Assembly: GCA_963739095.1 (NCBI GenBank)
Contig: CAVTZF010000015.1
Coordinates: 3,445-67,444, forward strand
Direction: 5' to 3'
DNA length: 64,000 nucleotides
Source: JACVRW01 sp963739095
GTDB taxonomy: Bacteria; Actinomycetota; Thermoleophilia; Solirubrobacterales; Thermoleophilaceae
The translations under genes were made by a program, and so were the position numbers. Below the pieces are notes generated by a model. That model ran no database searches. It was given only the letters and a program-made list of their open reading frames with translations, and was not told where the DNA came from. The first letter of the stretch is position 1. Every line of letters starts with the position of its first letter. Of the stretch, positions 46,132 to 54,133 are shown piece after piece.

Positions 46132-47426
46132 CGGCGGCCCTCGTCGTCGGGGCCGAGCAGGTAGTCGAGCGCGGCCGCGCCGGCGCCGGTGTCGAAGGTC
46201 GCGAAGCAGCCGCCGGGCGCCTCGGAGGCGCGCACCGAGCAGGCTCCGACGTTGAGCCCGGCGCGCACGTAGTGCCCGTCGCGGTCGACGCCGTTGATGG
46301 CGTTCGTGTAGGAGAAGATCAGCCGCATCAGCTCGTCGGTGCCGCCCGCCTCGTCGAAGCTCGACAGCAGCGCGGCGCTGTCGCGTGCGGCGGGCCGGGC
46401 CGGGCGGCCGAGCTCGCGCAGGTCGCGGACGAGCGGCTCGATGGCGGGAAAGAGCGTGCGTCCGCGCTTCGCGAGCTCGCCGAGCGAGTCGAGCGCCGGC
46501 AGCGCCGCGTCGCTGAACGGCCCGAGCCGCTCGACCGTGTCGTTGATCGCCGGCGCCTCGGAGGCGAGGCTTGCGAGCGCCGGGTCCGCCTCGGCCGCGA
46601 ACGCCTCGAAGCGCTCGGCCGTCGGCTCGAGCTCGCGCAGGAAGGCCGGCAGCAGCGCGAAGTCACGCTCGAGGTCGGCGCCGCGCTCCGCCGTGGCGAC
46701 CGCGGCGGTGCCGGCGCCCGTGATGAAGCCGGCCGTCTCGCGACGCCGCTTCGCCCACGGCTCGAGCAGGCGATCCGACTCGTCGACGAGCCGCGCCAGC
46801 AGACGATCCTGCGAGGCGAGCACGGCCACGACCTTGTTCAGCTCCTGGAGCGCCGGGTTCGCCCGCCGCAGGGCGGCGCGCAGCCGCTCGCCGTTGCCGG
46901 CCAGCCCGGCGCCGAGCTCGCCGATGATGAGGCGCAGCCGCTCGCGCTGCGGCAGGCGCTGGATGTTCGTGATCAGGTCGAGCGCCACCGGCGTGGTCGT
47001 GCTCTCGACCGGCAGCAGGTGCTCGCCCTCGCCCGCGCCCGACTCGATTCGCGGCAGCGCCGCGGCCGGGCGCGCGCCGCTCTCGCGCGCCTGGGTCGGC
47101 TCGCACTCGACGTACTGCTCGCCGATCAGCGACTGCAGCCGGATCTGGCAGTGCGCGTCGCGCCGGAACGGCCGGAAGGCCGGATCGTCGATCTCGAGCA
47201 CCACCGCCGCCCGGTTGCCGCTCGTCAGCTCGACGTCCGCGATCGAGCCCACGGTCACGCCGGCCACGCGCACTTCCTCGCCCGGGATGACGAAGCTGGC
47301 GTTGTCGAAGATCGCCCTCACCCGGTAGCCGTCCCCGCCGCCGCCGGCCGCGGCGAGCGCGCCGATCAGGAGCCCGGCGCCGATGGCCGCGGGCAGCGCG
47401 AGGCGCAGGTTCAGGCGCCGCTTCAC
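46128..47426 (-). CDS. Mce/MlaD-family protein 2 of 6
   Basis: Mce protein of 432 residues, shortest of the six. The TM helix is LRLALPAAIGAGLLIGALAA near residue 6. The MCE domain reads YRVRAIFDNASFVIPGEEVR, VAGVTVGSIADVELTSGNRA and RDAHCQIRLQSLIGEQYVEC. It lacks a proline-rich tail. C-terminal Cys: NVGACSVRASEAPGGCFATF. GTG 47426 overlaps the preceding stop codon by 4 nt. It works with the other five Mce proteins in lipid import or trafficking, as known for mycobacterial Mce systems. Ligand unknown. Confidence 0.92.
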   Translation of the reverse strand: MKRRLNLRLALPAAIGAGLLIGALAAAGGGGDGYRVRAIFDNASFVIPGEEVRVAGVTVGSIADVELTSGNRAAVVLEIDDPAFRPFRRDAHCQIRLQSLIGEQYVECEPTQARESGARPAAALPRIESGAGEGEHLLPVESTTTPVALDLITNIQRLPQRERLRLIIGELGAGLAGNGERLRAALRRANPALQELNKVVAVLASQDRLLARLVDESDRLLEPWAKRRRETAGFITGAGTAAVATAERGADLERDFALLPAFLRELEPTAERFEAFAAEADPALASLASEAPAINDTVERLGPFSDAALPALDSLGELAKRGRTLFPAIEPLVRDLRELGRPARPAARDSAALLSSFDEAGGTDELMRLIFSYTNAINGVDRDGHYVRAGLNVGACSVRASEAPGGCFATFDTGAGAAALDYLLGPDDEGRR

Positions 47427-48793
47427 GGGCTCGCCCCCACGGTGTGGCTCGGATCGCAGTCGGGGTTGGAGAGCTCGCCGTCGTCCACGAACGGCGCCGA
47501 GCCGTCCGCCGGCGCACGCGTGCCGCCACCAGGGCAGCGGCGCAGGTTGCCGAGGCTCAGGTTGGGGCTCTGCCCGCGTGCGGCGGGGCCCTTCGGGTCG
47601 AGGTGACCGCCCTCGGGGTCGTCCACGAACTCGAAGGCGTCGAAGACCGCCATCGTGCGGGCGTAGTGGCCGTTGGCGTCGTAGGGCGCCATCGCACCGC
47701 CGAAGCTCCGCATCCAGGCGGTCAGGTCGGGTGTGTACGGGCGCGCGAACGCGAAGATCGGCTCCGCCTCGCGCAGAGCGCGCCGGGTGCGCGGCAGCGC
47801 CGTCTCGGACAGGCGCGCGAGCCGCGGCGCGTCGCGGAGCGCGTCGACGAGGTCGTTGCCGGCGCCCGGGCTGTCGAGCATCAGGCGCAGCTCGCCGACC
47901 GTCGGCCGGGCCGTGCCGGCGAACGTGGCCAGCCGGCGCATGAACGGGGCGAGCTCGGGCGCGACCGGGTCGACCTCCTCGACGAGCCGCTGCAGGTCCC
48001 CGAGCGCCGGGCGCAGCTCGGCGAGCGTGTCGCTTCCGCGTGCGAGCGCCGGCGGCAGCTCCACCAGCGCCTGAGAGAGCGAGGCGGTGTCGGAGGACAG
48101 CGCTCGCAGCGTGGCGCCGGTGTTGCCGACCAGGTCGGTGAGCTCACCGCGGCGCTCGGCGATCGTGCCTAGCGCGTCCGCGCTCTCGACGAGGAAGCGC
48201 TCGAAGGCGGCGCTGTCCCGGTTCACCTCCTTCGTCAGCCGCGCGAACGAGCCGAGCGAGGGTGCGAGGTAGCGCGCCGCCTCGTTCGCCTGGCGCTCGC
48301 GCCCGCCGTACCAGGACGAGAAGCCGCCGATGACCTGCTCCAGGCCCGCCCGGGTCGGCGGGTCGAGCGCGTCCAGGAGCTGGTCGAGATCCACGATCGT
48401 CGTCGTGTTGTCGGCCGCCAGTACCGCCCCGTCGTCGAGCTCGCTACGGAAGTTCGGCCCGGGGTGGACGTCGACGTAGCGGTTGGCGATGCCGATCAGG
48501 CTCGCCGCGCGGATCGTCGCCGTGCTGCCGGCATGCAGCGGCGCGAAGTCGTCGTCGATCGAGACGTCCACCTCGGCCTGGCCGTCGTCGCTCAGCTCGA
48601 TGCTCTCGATCTGGCCCGCAGGGGTGCCGCCGATGCGGACGAGATCGCCCTCCACGAGCTGGCCCGCGTTCTCGAACTTGAAGCGATACGAGTGCGAGTC
48701 GTCGCGCGCGAGGACGACTACGAGGAGCGCCGCGAGGCCCGCCAGCAGCGCGCCGAGCGCGAGCAAGCGCCGCCACCCCTCCTGGCCCCTCAT
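47423..48793 (-). CDS. Mce/MlaD-family protein 1 of 6
   Basis: First gene of the Mce operon, 456 residues, starting at ATG 48793. The TM helix is LLALGALLAGLAALLVVVLA near residue 10. The MCE domain follows with YRFKFENAGQLVEGDLVRIG, GTPAGQIESIELSDDGQAEV and GSTATIRAASLIGIANRYVD. The long helical region carries EVNRDSAAFERFLVESADAL. Cys residues occur in LRRCPGGGTR and NPDCDPSHTV. No ribosome site is clear, and a TATACG box at 48802-48807 lies 8 nt before the start, which suggests a leaderless message. A divergent TetR gene lies 138 nt away. Confidence 0.92.
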   Translation of the reverse strand: MRGQEGWRRLLALGALLAGLAALLVVVLARDDSHSYRFKFENAGQLVEGDLVRIGGTPAGQIESIELSDDGQAEVDVSIDDDFAPLHAGSTATIRAASLIGIANRYVDVHPGPNFRSELDDGAVLAADNTTTIVDLDQLLDALDPPTRAGLEQVIGGFSSWYGGRERQANEAARYLAPSLGSFARLTKEVNRDSAAFERFLVESADALGTIAERRGELTDLVGNTGATLRALSSDTASLSQALVELPPALARGSDTLAELRPALGDLQRLVEEVDPVAPELAPFMRRLATFAGTARPTVGELRLMLDSPGAGNDLVDALRDAPRLARLSETALPRTRRALREAEPIFAFARPYTPDLTAWMRSFGGAMAPYDANGHYARTMAVFDAFEFVDDPEGGHLDPKGPAARGQSPNLSLGNLRRCPGGGTRAPADGSAPFVDDGELSNPDCDPSHTVGASP

Positions 48794-48801
48794 CGGAGCA
48801 T

Positions 48802-48807
48802 CGTATA
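48802..48807 (-). promoter_or_regulatory. Candidate -10 box of the Mce operon (leaderless)
   Basis: Reading the - strand, TATACG lies 8 nt before ATG 48793, matching TANNNT at the first two positions only and lacking the final T. No good -35 was found 17 nt further. The close spacing suggests a leaderless or near-leaderless transcript. Weak call. Confidence 0.3.
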
Positions 48808-48902
48808 CGTCGTCGTTTCCATCCGCCTAGGGCGCATCGGAGCGCCCGTGAACCGCTTCGCCTGGTCGGCGTTGGGGGCCCTCCCGGTGGCTCTAGCTTT
48901 CG

Positions 48903-48920
48903 TGTACGTGGGCGTGTACA
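48903..48920. promoter_or_regulatory. TGTAC-N8-GTACA inverted repeat (candidate TetR operator)
   Basis: Perfect 5-bp arms TGTAC and GTACA with 8 nt between, lying 11 nt before the GTG start of the TetR gene. It overlaps a possible -10 box TACATT (48917-48922). Autoregulation and control of the divergent Mce operon are plausible. TGTAC half-sites also occur before two other TetR-linked starts in the window. Confidence 0.5.
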
Positions 48921-48931
48921 TTGTCCCCTCT

Positions 48932-49663
48932 GTGTCGCGAAAGAGCCAACGGTCTCCGCGTGGCCCACATCAGCTTCCGCCAGGCCGGCATGGGCTCTCG
49001 CGGAGTTTCGTGGCACGCAATCAGCGCCAGCGGATCCTCGCCGCCGTAGCCGAGGCGACCGCTGCGCGCGGCTATGCGCGCATGAGCGTCGAGGATGTCG
49101 TGCGCGGCGCCGGCGTGTCGCGCCGGACCTTCTACGAGCTCTTCCCGAACAAGGACGCGGTCTTCCTCGAGGCCTACGACCAGGTGGCGAACCTGCTGCT
49201 CGCAGGCGTGCGCGCCGCGTACGAGGGCGAGTCGGGCTTTGCGGCGCGGCTGACGGCGGGCTTCCGCGCCTTCCTCGAGCTGCTCGAGGCCTCCCCGGCG
49301 TTCGCGCGCATGTGCATCGTCGAGGTGATGGCCGCCGGGCCCGAGGCCGTTGCCAAGCGAACCGCCGTGATGGGCGAGTTCGCCACGCTGATCGAGGAGA
49401 ACGCGGCGAGCGAGCTCGACTCGCACGGGAGCGTCCCCAGGATGCACGCGCAGACGATCGTGGCGGGCGCCTACGAGGCGGTTTACCGCATGATCGCGGC
49501 CGGCGAGACGGACAAGCTCTCGACGCTGCTGCCCGACCTCGTCGAGTCGGCGCTGCTCCCGTACATCGGCGAGGAGCAGGCCGCGGCTCAGAAGCGCGCG
49601 ATCATCGAGGCCGATGCGTCGGCATCCGGCGATCCCGCCGGCGCCGGGGCCCCGGCGGACTGA
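48932..49663 (+). CDS. TetR-family regulator linked to the Mce operon (QLPPGRHG type)
   Basis: Regulator of 243 residues. A 35-residue N-terminal arm contains HQLPPGRHGLSRSFVARNQR, then the TetR helix-turn-helix IEV-like block MSVEDVVRGAGVSRRTFYEL and FPNKDAVFLEAYDQVANLLL. The C-terminal ligand domain is all helical. The same arm (QLPPGRHG) is found in the TetR gene at 51067, so the arm sets the start at GTG 48932 rather than further upstream. It is divergent from the Mce operon and likely controls it, perhaps with a lipid effector. Confidence 0.9.
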   Translation: MSRKSQRSPRGPHQLPPGRHGLSRSFVARNQRQRILAAVAEATAARGYARMSVEDVVRGAGVSRRTFYELFPNKDAVFLEAYDQVANLLLAGVRAAYEGESGFAARLTAGFRAFLELLEASPAFARMCIVEVMAAGPEAVAKRTAVMGEFATLIEENAASELDSHGSVPRMHAQTIVAGAYEAVYRMIAAGETDKLSTLLPDLVESALLPYIGEEQAAAQKRAIIEADASASGDPAGAGAPAD

Positions 49664-49665
49664 TC

Positions 49666-50415
49666 GTGGCTCGGCTTCGCTCACGGCGGCACCTGGCCCT
49701 GGGCGGGCTCGCCTGCGCCACCGCTCTGGCACTGATCGCCGCAGGATCCGCGAGCGCGGCCACGACGGTGAGCTTCACCGGCAGCGTCGGGCCCGCGATC
49801 CGGGTCGTGCCGAAGAATCCCCTCGCCGTCTCGCTCGGCATCAAGCTGGGCATCTCGAGCGACACGCCCGGCGAGCTGCCCGCGACGCTCGACCGCACGA
49901 CGATCCTGTTCCCCTACGGCTCGCAGCTGAACAGCCGGCTCTTCCCGAGCTGCAGCGCCGCAGCGCTCAACCGCCGCGGGCTGCGCGCGTGCCCGCGGGC
50001 TTCGCGCATCGGCAGCGGCTTCGCGGTCGGGGTCGGCGACACGGTGCGCCAGCGCCTGACCGCGACGCTCTTCAACGGTCCGGGCGGCCGCAGCATCACC
50101 TTCCACCTGAGCGGCACGAACCCGCTGCGCGTGAACACCGCCTTCTCGGCACCGCTCACGACCCTGCGCGGCGGCAAGTACCAGTACCGGCTCCAGGTCG
50201 ACGTCCCGCAGAACCTGCAGGTGATCGCGGGCGTGCCGATCTCGGTCACCGAGTTCGAGACGACCGTCAGGGCGACCCGCCGGGTCGGTGGCCGCAAGCG
50301 CAGCTACGTCGAGGCCTTCTCGTGCCCGCCCGGAGCGCAGGTGCCACTGCGCGGAACGTTCACGTTCCTCGGGGCGCCCACCATCACCAGGGATTCCTGG
50401 CTCATCTGCGGCTGA
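49666..50415 (+). CDS. Secreted beta-rich protein (Mce-linked family, paralogue A)
   Basis: Exported protein of 249 residues starting at GTG 49666, 2 nt after the TetR stop. The signal peptide is LALGGLACATALALIAAGSA followed by SAA. The mature part has strand-rich segments: DRTTILFPYGSQLNSRLF, PSCSAAALNRRGLRACPRAS, RIGSGFAVGVGD, then VDVPQNLQVIAGVPISVTEF and a final Cys pair (FSCPPGAQ, SWLICG). The block LQVIAGVPI recurs as LQVVAGVPI in the secreted protein at 53322. No enzymatic motif is visible, so a carbohydrate-binding or envelope role is possible. Confidence 0.8.
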   Translation: MARLRSRRHLALGGLACATALALIAAGSASAATTVSFTGSVGPAIRVVPKNPLAVSLGIKLGISSDTPGELPATLDRTTILFPYGSQLNSRLFPSCSAAALNRRGLRACPRASRIGSGFAVGVGDTVRQRLTATLFNGPGGRSITFHLSGTNPLRVNTAFSAPLTTLRGGKYQYRLQVDVPQNLQVIAGVPISVTEFETTVRATRRVGGRKRSYVEAFSCPPGAQVPLRGTFTFLGAPTITRDSWLICG

Positions 50416-50549
50416 GCTTCGGCCAACGGCCGGCCCGATGATCGCGTGCCCGACCCCGGGCACGGTCGCGGCGGGAAATTCGCAATTTGCGGCATTCGCC
50501 GCTGGCATTTAGATACTGGGTCGTTTATTGTTCCGATTGAGAGCCGGTC

Positions 50550-50990
50550 GTGTTCCTGATCGTCCGGCAACGCGGCATGTATCAGTTCAGTCGAGCCATC
50601 TACCGCGAGCTCCACGGGGACCTCCTCGAAGGACCGCGCAGCGACGATGCGCGCGAGCTGCTCGCCGCCTGCGAGGCCACCTTCGCGCGCCTGGCGCGCG
50701 ACCGCCACTGCTTCGCCAAGCCGGCGCGCTCGCTCTTCCGGGATGTGCGCATGTACTTCCCCATGGACCGCCAGCTGCGCGTCTACACCGTCATCGCCTG
50801 GCATGTCGACGTGGCGACCGAATACCTCGATCGCATGCTCGCCCAGGGGATCGTGCCCGAGGGCGCCGTGCTCCACTGCAACGCACTCACGCGCTCGGGC
50901 CGGGCCTGCCAGCGCGACCCGCTGCCGGGGCGGGGCTACTGCCCCTCGCACCAGCATCTCGAGGAAGACCGCTCGCTCACCGCCGCCTGA
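50550..50990 (+). CDS. Hypothetical protein with C-terminal CxxH zinc-knuckle-like motif
   Basis: Protein of 146 residues starting at GTG 50550 (ATG 50577 is a possible later start). The N-terminal part (YRELHGDLLEGPRSDDAREL, CEATFARLARDRHCFAKPAR) is helical. The C-terminus has LHCNALTRSGRACQRDPLPG followed by RGYCPSHQH, giving C-x9-C-x10-C-x2-H, close to a small zinc-binding module seen in many bacterial hypothetical proteins. The 130-nt upstream gap is less GC-rich and may hold its promoter. No function recognised. Confidence 0.7.
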   Translation: MFLIVRQRGMYQFSRAIYRELHGDLLEGPRSDDARELLAACEATFARLARDRHCFAKPARSLFRDVRMYFPMDRQLRVYTVIAWHVDVATEYLDRMLAQGIVPEGAVLHCNALTRSGRACQRDPLPGRGYCPSHQHLEEDRSLTAA

Positions 50991-51017
50991 GCGACACCCC
51001 CCAGGTGTCGGTTTCGC

Positions 51018-51033
51018 GGATTCCAGAGAATCC
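51018..51033. promoter_or_regulatory. GGATTC-N4-GAATCC inverted repeat before TetR gene
   Basis: Perfect 6-bp arms GGATTC and GAATCC around CAGA, 33 nt before ATG 51067. Size and symmetry fit a TetR operator, so autoregulation is likely. The sequence differs from the TGTAC sites seen at other TetR genes. Confidence 0.5.
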
Positions 51034-51066
51034 ATCGTTTGTGGTGCGGCGATATGGTCGCGCTGG

Positions 51067-51774
51067 ATGCCGGCCGAAGGTGCAAAGCCCCGCCGCCCGG
51101 ATCAGCTGCCGCCGGGCCGCCACGGCATTCCGCGCGAGAAGATCGTGGAGTCTCAGCGGACGCGCATGCTGCAGGCGGTGCTCGAGGCCGTCGCGGCCGA
51201 GGGCTACCAGGACACGCGCGTCACCGACGTGATTGCGCGCGCCGGCGTCTCGCGCAAGACCTTCTATGAGCACTTCGACGAGAAGGAGGAGTGCTTCCTC
51301 GCCGCGTACGACCGCGAGCTGACCCAGCTGACGGAGGAGGTGGCCGCCGCCTTCTTCGGCGAGGAGGGGGTCACGCGGCCCTGGGCCGACCAGGTACGCG
51401 ACGGCGTCCGGGCCTTCCTGCGCTACCTGGCGGAGCGGCCGGCGGCCGCGCGCGTCTGCATGGTCGACGCGATGGGCGCCGGTGCGCGAGCGATCGCGAA
51501 GCGCGAGGCGGCGCTGCGTAACTTCACGTACCTGATCGACGCCGGCCGCAGCGAGTCCAAGGTGGAGGTGCCGGGCCGCACCGCCGTGGCGGTGCTCGGC
51601 GGCGCGAACGAGCTGATCGGAGCCGAGCTCCTGCACGGGGCGGCCGAGAACGTCGGACAGCTCGCACCCGACATCGTCTACCTCATCACGCTCCCCTTCC
51701 TCGGCCCGGAGGCAGCGATCGCGGAGCGCGAGAAGACGCGCGCCGAGATCGAGAGCGAGGCTTCGGGCGCCTAG
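51067..51774 (+). CDS. TetR-family regulator (QLPPGRHG type)
   Basis: Regulator of 235 residues from ATG 51067. The arm DQLPPGRHGIPREKIVESQR is shared with the Mce-linked TetR at 48932. The helix-turn-helix follows: VTDVIARAGVSRKTFYEHFD, EKEECFLAAYDRELTQLTEE. The rest is helical ligand domain with WADQVRDGVRAFLRYLAERP. Its stop overlaps the convergent PAS/GAF gene in a CTAG tetranucleotide. Targets unknown; proximity suggests the same lipid-related regulon as the Mce genes. Confidence 0.9.
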   Translation: MPAEGAKPRRPDQLPPGRHGIPREKIVESQRTRMLQAVLEAVAAEGYQDTRVTDVIARAGVSRKTFYEHFDEKEECFLAAYDRELTQLTEEVAAAFFGEEGVTRPWADQVRDGVRAFLRYLAERPAAARVCMVDAMGAGARAIAKREAALRNFTYLIDAGRSESKVEVPGRTAVAVLGGANELIGAELLHGAAENVGQLAPDIVYLITLPFLGPEAAIAEREKTRAEIESEASGA

Positions 51775-53081
51775 GCGGGCACGGCGGCGAGCGGCGCCGG
51801 CTCGGTCCTCCAGCGGCTCGCGAGCACGGATGCCAGTGAGCTGAGGAAGGACAGGTCGTGCCCGGCGAACGCGTCCGCGCGCGGACTCGTGAGCGCGAAC
51901 ACGGCCGCGCCACCCGCGATCGCGACGCAGACCGCGCTGCGCGCATGCGCCTGCCGAGCCATCACGCCGGTCCGCAGTGCCTCCACCCGGTCGAAGTCGC
52001 CGATCACGACGGGCTGGTCGTCATCCAGGCACAGGTCGGTCGGCGAGTTCTCCGGGATCGCGAAGCGCCGGCCGACGTTCGACCGATGCCAGCCGACCAC
52101 CACGCGCGGAACCACGTCGTCGCGCCCGGGCGTGACCTCGGCGATCGTCGCGTACTCGGCACCGAGGATGTCGGCGGCGCTGAGCGCAGCCCGCTGCATC
52201 AGCGAGTCCAGGTCATCGCCCTCAAGCGCGTGCTCGGCCAGCTCGGCCACCGCCTCCTGCGCCGCGGCCCGCAGCCGCAGCTCCACCTCGATCCGCTTGC
52301 GCTCGCTGATCTCGCTCAGCGTGCTCACCGTTCCGGTGCGCCGCCCGTCCGCGTCGCTCAGGGGCGTCGACGTCATGCTGACCCAGATCTCGCTGCCGTC
52401 GGGGCGCACGAGCCGGTGGTCCTGACGCTCGACGCGCGGGCTGAGGCGCGCGTGGATGAGCGCGGGCTCCTCGTCGACGTAGTCGGCCATCGGCGCGCCG
52501 ATCAGCTCGCTCGCCGGGACCCCGAGCATCTCGGAGACGGCCTCGTTGACGAAGGTGGTCACGCCCTCCAGGTCGGTGGCCCAGAGCCCGGCGGCGGCGT
52601 GCTCGAGCAGCCTGCCGGCATCGGGCTCGCGCGTGATCGCGCCGGGAGCATCGTCCTCATCGAGCACGAGCTGCTCGACGAGCTGCTGCTCGCGCAGGGA
52701 GTAGGGAAGGTCCACGCTGTCACGCAGCGCCACGACCGTGCCGACCGCCTCGCCGCCGCGCCGGAGCGGAGCGACGATGGCCGCGTGCACGGGCGTGGAG
52801 AAGGGCGCCACGGCGCCGACGACGTCATCCGCCTGGGCGTGCTCGACCCGGAATGCGAGGTTCTTCGCGAGCGCCTGTCCGGGCCAGCCGCTGCGCAGCG
52901 GTTGCAGTGCGTCGGCGACGATCCCGAGCTGCTCGCGGCGCGCCAGATCCCGATGCGCCACCGCCGCCACGTGAAGTGTGCCGTCCTTGAAATCGGCGAT
53001 ACGAACGATGCAGGCGTCGCCGACCAGATCGGTGACGCGCTTGGCGATCCGCTCAGCGGCGCCCCGGCCGGTCTCCTCCAT
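51771..53081 (-). CDS. PAS/GAF sensor protein without output domain
   Basis: Protein of 436 residues from ATG 53081, preceded by GGAGGAGAG. A GAF-like region occupies about residues 15-150 (DACIVRIADFKDGTLHVAAV, HAAIVAPLRRGGEAVGTVVA). A PAS domain spans about 165-275 (GLWATDLEGVTTFVNEAVSE, HRLVRPDGSEIWVSMTSTPL). A second GAF domain is at about 285-430 (DSLMQRAALSAADILGAEYA, SAVCVAIAGGAAVFALTSPR). There is no histidine kinase, GGDEF, EAL or phosphatase domain, so signal output must use a partner. Convergent with the TetR gene. Confidence 0.82.
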   Translation of the reverse strand: MEETGRGAAERIAKRVTDLVGDACIVRIADFKDGTLHVAAVAHRDLARREQLGIVADALQPLRSGWPGQALAKNLAFRVEHAQADDVVGAVAPFSTPVHAAIVAPLRRGGEAVGTVVALRDSVDLPYSLREQQLVEQLVLDEDDAPGAITREPDAGRLLEHAAAGLWATDLEGVTTFVNEAVSEMLGVPASELIGAPMADYVDEEPALIHARLSPRVERQDHRLVRPDGSEIWVSMTSTPLSDADGRRTGTVSTLSEISERKRIEVELRLRAAAQEAVAELAEHALEGDDLDSLMQRAALSAADILGAEYATIAEVTPGRDDVVPRVVVGWHRSNVGRRFAIPENSPTDLCLDDDQPVVIGDFDRVEALRTGVMARQAHARSAVCVAIAGGAAVFALTSPRADAFAGHDLSFLSSLASVLASRWRTEPAPLAAVPA

Positions 53082-53123
53082 CCATCGCTCTCCTCCCCCT
53101 GCCTGGGTTGACGAGCCTTTTCT

Positions 53124-53138
53124 AACACCATCGGTGTT
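53124..53138. promoter_or_regulatory. AACACC-N3-GGTGTT palindrome between divergent genes
   Basis: Perfect 6-bp arms AACACC and GGTGTT with a 3-nt spacer, 43 nt upstream of the PAS/GAF start. It may be the operator of that promoter or of the secreted-protein promoter. No regulator can be assigned. Confidence 0.45.
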
Positions 53139-53283
53139 TCCAATCAAGTGGTCCGGCGCGCATGAGCCCACGCGACACCGAGCCGTAACAATTGCGCGCC
53201 CGGTCGAGGGCGATCGGCGACGGACTCGTCGGTGCCCGCGATCCGGTCCCGCCCGCCCCCGTCGCGCCCTCCGCCGACTCGGG

Positions 53284-53312
53284 TTGACACCAGAGACAGC
53301 CACGTTTACGGT
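53284..53312 (+). promoter_or_regulatory. Candidate promoter of secreted protein gene
   Basis: Consensus -35 TTGACA (53284-53289) and, after 17 nt, TACGGT (53307-53312), matching TANNNT. The start codon follows only 9 nt later, so the message would be nearly leaderless. Confidence 0.55.
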
Positions 53313-53321
53313 GCCTGGCGC

Positions 53322-54035
53322 ATGCGCAAGCTCGCCCTTCCGGCCGCCGCCGCGCTCATGTCGGTGGCGGCCATCGTCTCCACCAGCGCCGCCCAGGATC
53401 CGGGCCTCACCGTGATCTCCGGAGGCGCGACGGTTACGCCCAACAAGGCGGGCACGAAGCGCAAGCCGCAGCCGGTGCGGATCGCCGGGAAGGTGCACTG
53501 GGAAACGCCGCCGGGGGTGGAGCGGCCGGTGATCACGGGCGCGAAGGTGCTGTTCCCGAAGGGCGCGCTCTACAACGGCCACAAGTACCCGAAGTGCTCG
53601 CTCGCCACGCTGGCGCGGCGGCCGACGCCGAGCGCCTGCCCGGAGGGCTCGATCATGGGCAGGGGCAGCGCCGTCGCATTCGCCGACACCGTGCTCACGC
53701 GCCCGAAGATCACCGTCATCAACGGCGGGGCCAGGGAGGTGTGCCTGTTCACGCTGCTGCAGTACCCCGCGCGCGTCCAGACCTGCGTGGCCGGCCGGAT
53801 CAGGAAGCTGAGCGGCAGGTGGGCCTACGAGTTGACGCTCACGGTGCCGCGCATCCTGCAGGTCGTCGCCGGCGTGCCGATCCAGCTGCGCGACTTCGAG
53901 TTCAGCGCCGGGAGCCCGAAGAAGGACTGGCTCGCCACCACCGGCTGCAGCGGAGGGCGCTGGCCGTTCGAGGTCACAGCGTTCTACAGCACGGGCGCCT
54001 CCGCGACCTTCAAGGACAGCCTCCGCTGCCGCTGA
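53322..54035 (+). CDS. Secreted beta-rich protein (Mce-linked family, paralogue B)
   Basis: Exported protein of 237 residues from ATG 53322. The signal peptide is RKLALPAAAALMSVAAIVST. Mature segments include AKVLFPKGALYNGHKYPKCS, LATLARRPTPSACPEGSIMG, RGSAVAFAD, YELTLTVPRILQVVAGVPIQ and TGCSGGRWPFEVTAFYST. The FPxG...CS...ACP...G spacing and the LQVVAGVPI motif parallel the protein at 49666, so the two are distant paralogues. No catalytic site is apparent. A strong promoter precedes it, and a short hairpin follows. Confidence 0.8.
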   Translation: MRKLALPAAAALMSVAAIVSTSAAQDPGLTVISGGATVTPNKAGTKRKPQPVRIAGKVHWETPPGVERPVITGAKVLFPKGALYNGHKYPKCSLATLARRPTPSACPEGSIMGRGSAVAFADTVLTRPKITVINGGAREVCLFTLLQYPARVQTCVAGRIRKLSGRWAYELTLTVPRILQVVAGVPIQLRDFEFSAGSPKKDWLATTGCSGGRWPFEVTAFYSTGASATFKDSLRCR

Positions 54036-54040
54036 CCAAA

Positions 54041-54060
54041 AGCGGTACCGGCACACCGCT
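54041..54060 (+). terminator. Short hairpin downstream of secreted protein gene
   Basis: AGCGGT (54041-54046) pairs with ACCGCT (54055-54060) around an 8-nt loop, 5 nt after the stop codon. There is no U-tract, so a Rho-independent terminator is uncertain. It may be a 3'-end stabilising hairpin. Confidence 0.3.
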
Positions 54061-54133
54061 CCTTTGCCGCGCGGGGCGTGTTCTGTCTCCCCGTGTACGG
54101 ACGTTCGGGAGACGCTCTGAGGGGGTCGCGCGC

